Shown here one piece after another: positions 59,541 through 64,000 of a DNA stretch of 64,000 nucleotides. This stretch comes from Lachnospiraceae bacterium UBA3310 (lineage in GTDB: Bacteria > Bacillota > Clostridia > Lachnospirales > Lachnospiraceae). Numbering within the stretch: position 1 is the first letter of the stretch; every line of letters begins with the position of its first letter. The stretch spans positions 1 to 64,000 of the forward strand of contig DESQ01000028.1 of the NCBI GenBank assembly GCA_002361355.1, in the 5' to 3' direction. The translations under genes and the position numbers were made by a program. The notes below the pieces were generated by a model, which saw nothing but the letters and a program-made list of their open reading frames with translations, searched no databases and had not been told where the DNA came from.

Positions 59541-60815
59541 TTACGTTCTCACCTGTCCGTCCCCGGTAATCTGATATTTGTATGAGGTCAGTTCCTTTAA
59601 GCCCATAGGCCCTCTCGCATGGAGCTTCTGGGTACTGATGCCGATCTCCGCGCCAAAACCAAACTCAAAGCCGTCCGTAAAACGGGTGGAAGCGTTCACA
59701 TACACACAGGCCGCATCCACCTCCCGCAAAAACTTTCGCGCATTTTCCTGATCCTGTGTCAGGATCGCGTCGGAATGGCCCGTGTTGTATTTGTTGATAT
59801 GAGCGATCGCCTCTTCAAGAGAGTCCACTGTTTTTACGGAGAGGATCAGATCAAGATACTCTTTCCCATAATCTTCCTCGGTAACGGTATGTGCCTGTGG
59901 GATCTGTGCCCGGACGGTTTCATCGCCGCGGATTTCCACCTGTTTTTCCAAAAGCGCTTTCCCCAGAGCGGGAAGGATCCGGTCGGCGATTTTTCTGTGG
60001 ACAAGCAGGGATTCGCAAGCGTTGCATACGCCGATCCGCTGGGTCTTTGCATTGATCACAATGGGAACTGCCTTCTCCAGATCAGCAGTCTCGTCAATGT
60101 AAATATGACAGTTCCCGGTTCCCGTCTCGATCACGGGGATGGTACTGTTTTCCACTACCGACCGGATTAACCCGGCGCCGCCTCTGGGAATCAGCACATC
60201 CACATATTCCTTCAGCTTCATAAACGCCGTGGTCACCGCCCTGTCGTTATTTTCAATCAACAAAATGGCGTTCCTGTCGATGCCTTCTTCTGCCAGCGCT
60301 TCCCGTATCACTTCCGTGATCGCCTGATTGGAATAAAAGGCGTCTTTTCCGCCTTTTAAAATCACCGCATTTCCCGTCTTAAAGCAGAGACCAAAGGCGT
60401 CCGCCGTCACATTGGGCCTTGCCTCATAAATAATGCCAATCACGCCCATGGGAACCCGGACTTTTTCAATGTGAAGGCCGTTTGGCCGGTCAAACCGCTC
60501 CATGACCTCCCCAACGGGATCCGAAAGCTCCGCGATCTGTAACAGCCCCTCCGCCATGGCTTCTATTCTCTGCGGCGTCAGGGTAAGACGGTCTAACAAC
60601 CCCTCCGCCATGCCGTTTTCCCTTGCTCTCGCACAGTCCTTTTCGTTTGCCGAAAGAAGTTTATCCCGCTCTTTTTCTAACGCCTTGGCCGCCTGTTCCA
60701 GCGCATGGTTTTTTTGCGCTGTGTCGAGACTTTGCAGGGCTGCCTTTGCCGTCTGCGCCCGCATGCCGAGGTCTGCCAGATATGCGCCGATATCTGTAGG
60801 TTTCATACCATCCAT
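59541..60815 (-). CDS. proA: Gamma-glutamyl phosphate reductase
   Basis: This 424-residue ProA of the aldehyde dehydrogenase fold has the catalytic Cys in RIGVCNACESLLVH, the NAD(P)-binding ARPNVTADAFGLCFKTGNAVILKGG by position 130-154 and FTDGFEFGFGAEIGISTQKLHARGPMGL near the end. It catalyses the second step of proline synthesis. It is the last gene of the proB-containing operon; the ATG at 60815 has AGGAAG upstream. Confidence 0.96.
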   Translation of the reverse strand: MDGMKPTDIGAYLADLGMRAQTAKAALQSLDTAQKNHALEQAAKALEKERDKLLSANEKDCARARENGMAEGLLDRLTLTPQRIEAMAEGLLQIAELSDPVGEVMERFDRPNGLHIEKVRVPMGVIGIIYEARPNVTADAFGLCFKTGNAVILKGGKDAFYSNQAITEVIREALAEEGIDRNAILLIENNDRAVTTAFMKLKEYVDVLIPRGGAGLIRSVVENSTIPVIETGTGNCHIYIDETADLEKAVPIVINAKTQRIGVCNACESLLVHRKIADRILPALGKALLEKQVEIRGDETVRAQIPQAHTVTEEDYGKEYLDLILSVKTVDSLEEAIAHINKYNTGHSDAILTQDQENARKFLREVDAACVYVNASTRFTDGFEFGFGAEIGISTQKLHARGPMGLKELTSYKYQITGDGQVRT

Positions 60816-60852
60816 AATCCGCTTCCTTTCCGTTTAAATCCGCTTTCCTTTG

Positions 60853-61437
60853 TTATAAAATGATTTCTTTCTCCGTAACAATGCACGACGGACAAATGTC
60901 ATAAGTTTCCCAGGGAATTCCTTCAAAAATCTGGCAGTCAAAAGCCAGTGCGGCCGTGGTGATATTTCCCGCCCGCCCGTTCGACAGGTAACGGTCATAA
61001 AAGCCGCCGCCGTAACCAATCCGGTGCCGCTTCCTGTCAAAAGCCGCGCCGGGCATACAGATCAAAGAGTTTTGACCGTTTTGGTCAATATATGGCGTCG
61101 TTGGTTCTGGTTCCAAGATTCCCCGATACCCTTCCCGCAGGTCATCCACGGAAAAAATTCGGAAAAACGCCATGTCCCGCCCCAATACTTTTGGCGTAAA
61201 CACAGCCTTACCCTCCGCCAGCGCACGGCGGATCAGAGAAAAAGTGTCCACCTCACTGCGAAAACTGACATAAGTCAGAAGCGCGTCTGCTTTTTGGTAA
61301 CAGGACAGACCAGTTATCTTTTTGACAATTTTACCACTGCCGGCCCTGCGCTGTTCTTTCGTCAGACAATCCCTTCTTTTCAGGGCTTCCCGGCGGATTT
61401 CCTTCTTTTTATCCACCTGTGTGTCCTTTTTTTCCAT
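60853..61437 (-). CDS. 5-formyltetrahydrofolate cyclo-ligase
   Basis: This 194-residue MTHFS protein has N-terminal RREALKRRDCLT, central LTYVSFRSEVDT and the substrate/ATP motif RIGYGGGFYDRYL. It converts 5-formyl-THF to 5,10-methenyl-THF. The segment TTPYIDQNGQNSL (~115-127) is encoded across a TTGACC-N5-GGTCAA palindrome. The ATG at 61437 overlaps the DUF896 gene end; the ribosome site is weak, suggesting coupling. Confidence 0.9.
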   Translation of the reverse strand: MEKKDTQVDKKKEIRREALKRRDCLTKEQRRAGSGKIVKKITGLSCYQKADALLTYVSFRSEVDTFSLIRRALAEGKAVFTPKVLGRDMAFFRIFSVDDLREGYRGILEPEPTTPYIDQNGQNSLICMPGAAFDRKRHRIGYGGGFYDRYLSNGRAGNITTAALAFDCQIFEGIPWETYDICPSCIVTEKEIIL

Positions 61438-61639
61438 GTTTTTCACCAAGGTTTGTAACGCTGCCGTCCTTCTCCACAATGGAGATATTGTCAAGCTGGC
61501 CTTTCAGGTTTGCCCGCACATTGGCCACGTAAGCCTGCCGCAGGGAAGCCTGCTCTTCCTTCTCCTGTGGCGTAAGCCCCTCTGCCTGGGATTTGTGATA
61601 TAATTCATTGATTCGCTGCGTCATCTGCTCTACGTTCAT
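61409..61639 (-). CDS. DUF896/YnzC-family small protein
   Basis: This 76-residue protein has the family signature MTQRINELYHKSQAEGLTPQEKEEQASLRQAYVANVRANLK (residues ~5-45), a helical hairpin, followed by a short basic tail. In Bacillus YnzC is in the SOS-induced yneA operon, although here it is with proline genes. Function unknown. Confidence 0.92.
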   Translation of the reverse strand: MNVEQMTQRINELYHKSQAEGLTPQEKEEQASLRQAYVANVRANLKGQLDNISIVEKDGSVTNLGEKHGKKGHTGG

Positions 61640-61650
61640 ATGGTTTTCCC

Positions 61651-62514
61651 CTATCCATGCGCATGCATCTGCTGCACATACAGCGGCAGGTCAAATTTCT
61701 CATCCCTGTGCGCCAAAAACAGCGTTCCGATGTTCTGCCCGCTCAAAATCCTGTGAATCACTTTAATGTCCTTACTGTTTGCGATGACCATATCCACGCC
61801 GGTACTGCTTGCGATCTTTGCAGCCTGCAGTTTGGTGGTCATGCCGCCGGTACCCACACTGCTCCCGGTGGATGCCTTTCCCATATTCATCAGCTCCTCC
61901 GTCAACTCCTCCACGACCTCGATATACCTGACATCGGGATTGGTTCTGGGATCGTCGGTGTAAAGGCCGTCAATATCCGAAAGCAGAAGAAGCGCATCCG
62001 CCTCCACAAGGGAAGCCACAATGGCTGACAGCGTATCGTTGTCGCCGATCTCGATCTCATAGGTAGCCACCGTGTCATTCTCATTCACAATGGGGATCAC
62101 GCCCAGTTTAAACAGTTCCGCAAACGTATTCTGGGCATTGAAACGATTCAGATTATCCACAATCGTGTTTTTTGTCATCAAAATCTGAGCCGCCACCTGA
62201 TTGTACTCGGCAAAAATTTTCTGGTAAATCATCATCAGCCTTGCCTGTCCCACCGCGGCGCAGGCCTGTTTCACGGCGATGGGATTATCCCCTTCCTCCC
62301 GGTGCAGCAAAACCGCCTTCTCGCCCACGGCAATCGCGCCGGAAGTAACTAACACCACGTCCTTACCCATATTTCTTAAGTTACACAGCTCCCGCACCAG
62401 CACATCCAGTTTCGTATAATCCAGATCTCCTGTCTCCTTATGCTGTAAGGAGGAGGAACCGATTTTCACTACAATTCTCTTTTTATCCGCCATCAGGGCT
62501 TTTCTGTCTATCAT
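61651..62514 (-). CDS. proB: Glutamate 5-kinase (no PUA domain)
   Basis: This 287-residue amino-acid kinase has VVKIGSSSL, VTSGAIAVG, the substrate loop IVNENDTVATYEIEIGDNDTLSAIVASL by position, and SDIDGLYTDDPRTNPD. It ends without the PUA domain of the E. coli enzyme, which is common in Clostridia. It catalyses the first step of proline synthesis. AGAGG lies 11 nt before the ATG. Confidence 0.95.
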   Translation of the reverse strand: MIDRKALMADKKRIVVKIGSSSLQHKETGDLDYTKLDVLVRELCNLRNMGKDVVLVTSGAIAVGEKAVLLHREEGDNPIAVKQACAAVGQARLMMIYQKIFAEYNQVAAQILMTKNTIVDNLNRFNAQNTFAELFKLGVIPIVNENDTVATYEIEIGDNDTLSAIVASLVEADALLLLSDIDGLYTDDPRTNPDVRYIEVVEELTEELMNMGKASTGSSVGTGGMTTKLQAAKIASSTGVDMVIANSKDIKVIHRILSGQNIGTLFLAHRDEKFDLPLYVQQMHAHG

Positions 62515-62535
62515 TTGTTGTTATCCTCTTTTCCC

Positions 62536-62553
62536 GCAGTGCCCGCGCACTGC
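62536..62553 (-). terminator. Hairpin between FAD dehydrogenase gene and proB
   Basis: GCAGTGC/GCACTGC with a CCGC loop lies just after the FAD gene stop. The following bases (GGGAAAAGAGG on the minus strand) are not T-rich, so it may be an RNA stabiliser or weak terminator. Confidence 0.4.
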
Positions 62554-62558
62554 TTTCG

Positions 62559-64000
62559 TCATCTTACCACATTTCCGCAGGCAAACGCAACCTTCTCCGC
62601 TATTAAAATCCCGTCCATGGCAGCCGACGTGATGCCGCCCGCATAGCCAGCGCCCTCCCCGCAGGGAAATAACCCTCTGACAGCGGACTGTCCCGTCTTG
62701 TCCCTGAGAATCCTTACCGGGGAGGAGGTTCTGCTCTCCACACCGGACAAAAAAGCGTCCCCGTCGTTAAAGCCGGGCATTTTTTGACCTATTTGGTCAA
62801 TTCCGTCCACCAGCGCGCGATTTAAAAAATCCGGCAAAATATCGTGAACCGGCGCAAACTGCCAGGCTCCCTTAATTGCAGGAGAAAAATCCGGATAGCG
62901 GGCCGCCAGCCGTCCCTCCTGCAGCGTTTCGCCGCCCTCCGCTCCACAGACGGCACGGCGAAAATCCCCGTAACGTTCCACCGGCACGGCGCCCCTGCCG
63001 ATCCCAAAGGCCCGTTCCTCCAGTTTTCGCTGGAAGGCAATTCCGGAAAGAGGCCCGTCCGCGCCGTAATCCTCCGGGGATATGGTGACAATCATGGCGC
63101 TGTTGCTGTTTGCACCGTCCCTGCCGCTGTAACTCATGCCGTTCACCGCCGTTCTTCCCGGCTCAGAGGAGGCGTTCACCACATAGCCGCCGGGACACAT
63201 GCAGAAAGAGTAGACGCCCCTGCCGGAGGCAGTCTTTGCCGTTACTTTATAGGAAGCAGCAGGCAGTACCATACCGGCGTCTCCGTACTGCAGCCTGTCA
63301 ATCATCTCCCGCGGATGTTCCATGCGCAGCCCCACCGCAAAGGCTTTTGCCTCCATGGGGACAGACAGGCCGGAGAGCATCTGAAAGGTGTCCCTCGCGC
63401 TGTGGCCGATGGCAAGCACCACCGCAGGGCTCATGAGAGCCGCACCATTCACCTCCACACCCACAATCCTGCCATCTTCCACCAGAAGCTTTGTCACCTG
63501 TGACGCAAAGCGCACTTCTCCGCCAAAGTCTTCTATTTTCTTTCGCAGATTGACGACCACGTCTGTCAGAATATCCGTTCCCAGATGGGGTTTGGCATCG
63601 TAGAGAATCTCCTTCGGCGCGCCGGCTTCCACAAAAATATGAAGAACTTCCCGCATTCTGCCATCCGGATCCTTGACCGTAGTGGTCAACTTTCCGTCCG
63701 AAAAAGTACCCGCGCCACCCTCTCCAAACTGCACATTGGACGACGGATCAAGCTCGCCTTTCGTCCAAAACCGTTCCACGTCCGCAAGACGTTTATGTAC
63801 TTCCTGTCCCCGTTCCAGCAAGACGGGACGAAAGCCTGCCTTTGCCAGCATATAGCCGCAAAAAAGCCCTGCCGGGCCCGTCCCCACAATAACCGGCCTG
63901 TCGCCGGAGAGATTTTTTCCGGTTGTAGGAAACGCGTACGGCTTTTGTGTGACAAGCTGTATCTGCCCGTTTTTCAGGCCGCTTTTTTTCACTGTTTTCT
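62559..64000 (-). CDS. FAD-dependent dehydrogenase (COG2509), 5' end beyond window
   Basis: At least 480 residues are visible. The Rossmann motif VIVGTGPAGLFCGYMLAKAG occurs about 40 residues into the visible part. Conserved LDPSSNVQFGEGGAGTFSDGKL and the C-terminal GEGAGYAGGITSAAMDG follow. A GTG at 63990-63992 could be a start, but the frame stays open to the window edge. Relatives have an additional N-terminal domain of ~70-80 residues, so the gene most likely continues past 64000. Substrate unknown. The region ~365-385 (ALVDGIDQIGQKMPGF) is encoded over a TTGACC-N5-GGTCAA palindrome. Confidence 0.88.
   Translation of the reverse strand, partial: KTVKKSGLKNGQIQLVTQKPYAFPTTGKNLSGDRPVIVGTGPAGLFCGYMLAKAGFRPVLLERGQEVHKRLADVERFWTKGELDPSSNVQFGEGGAGTFSDGKLTTTVKDPDGRMREVLHIFVEAGAPKEILYDAKPHLGTDILTDVVVNLRKKIEDFGGEVRFASQVTKLLVEDGRIVGVEVNGAALMSPAVVLAIGHSARDTFQMLSGLSVPMEAKAFAVGLRMEHPREMIDRLQYGDAGMVLPAASYKVTAKTASGRGVYSFCMCPGGYVVNASSEPGRTAVNGMSYSGRDGANSNSAMIVTISPEDYGADGPLSGIAFQRKLEERAFGIGRGAVPVERYGDFRRAVCGAEGGETLQEGRLAARYPDFSPAIKGAWQFAPVHDILPDFLNRALVDGIDQIGQKMPGFNDGDAFLSGVESRTSSPVRILRDKTGQSAVRGLFPCGEGAGYAGGITSAAMDGILIAEKVAFACGNVVR

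Overview
The window looks like a chromosomal segment of a Lachnospiraceae-type Clostridium (Firmicutes, spore-former lineage). The basis is the gene order of the obgE-rplU cluster with the Prp protease and an extended L27, short-form HisG with HisZ, RecU, a YlbJ-like sporulation protein, Bacillus-type LexA boxes (CGAAC-N4-GTTCG) and strong AGGAGG ribosome binding sites. No rRNA, tRNA or CRISPR array was seen. Almost everything from 5.5 to 64 kb is on the minus strand. The plus-strand exceptions are lexA, a DUF378 gene, the ylbJ-like gene and a diguanylate cyclase.

Region 1 (1-5.5 kb) is accessory, AT-richer DNA. It holds a small HTH regulator, a MobV relaxase with a pMV158-like oriT hairpin, two near-identical Rpn (recombination-promoting nuclease) genes and an IS1182-family element with a frameshifted transposase between them. 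Both rpn genes carry a well-placed internal Shine-Dalgarno and ATG that would produce the C-terminal ~57 residues as a separate protein. The nuclease part is conserved between the copies but the C-terminal part has diverged. This matches the gene-within-gene toxin-antitoxin organisation described for E. coli Rpn. Upstream of each rpn lies a covarying stem-loop followed by a nested palindrome. I regard this module as the most interesting part of the window.

Region 2 (5.5-20.6 kb): a WYL regulator with two GyrI-like ligand-binding proteins; the divergent lexA / LysM (YneA-like) SOS pair with four LexA-type boxes between them; then a housekeeping cluster read leftward: two radical SAM tRNA/ribosome-linked genes, a membrane-anchored MerR regulator with YbjQ, RNase E/G, a NUDIX hydrolase, lspA, rplU-prp-rpmA, obgE, yhbY, nadD, yqeK, rsfS.

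Region 3 (20.6-36.7 kb): a histidine operon hisZ-hisG-SIMPL-hisD-hisB-hisIE with a consensus promoter and a 16-bp palindrome in its leader; recU; an RluA-type pseudouridine synthase, SDR, YgiQ radical SAM and HAD genes; a ylbJ-like gene convergent with and overlapping a cell-wall amidase that ends in a poly-arginine tail; a coiled-coil protein, coaD and rsmD.

Region 4 (36.7-64 kb): parC-parE; an unknown gene with a leaderless-looking promoter opposite a membrane diguanylate cyclase; leuCD; a secreted SGNH protein; a two-component system; an amino-acid operon (lipoprotein-metH-ilvB-ilvN-ilvN-ilvC) with two regulatory subunits; an ArsR/HMA metal pair; a chemotaxis receptor with a structured leader; and the proB-proA group ending in an FAD dehydrogenase cut by the right edge. 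The branched-chain, leucine, proline, histidine and methionine genes make amino-acid biosynthesis a dominant theme of this half.
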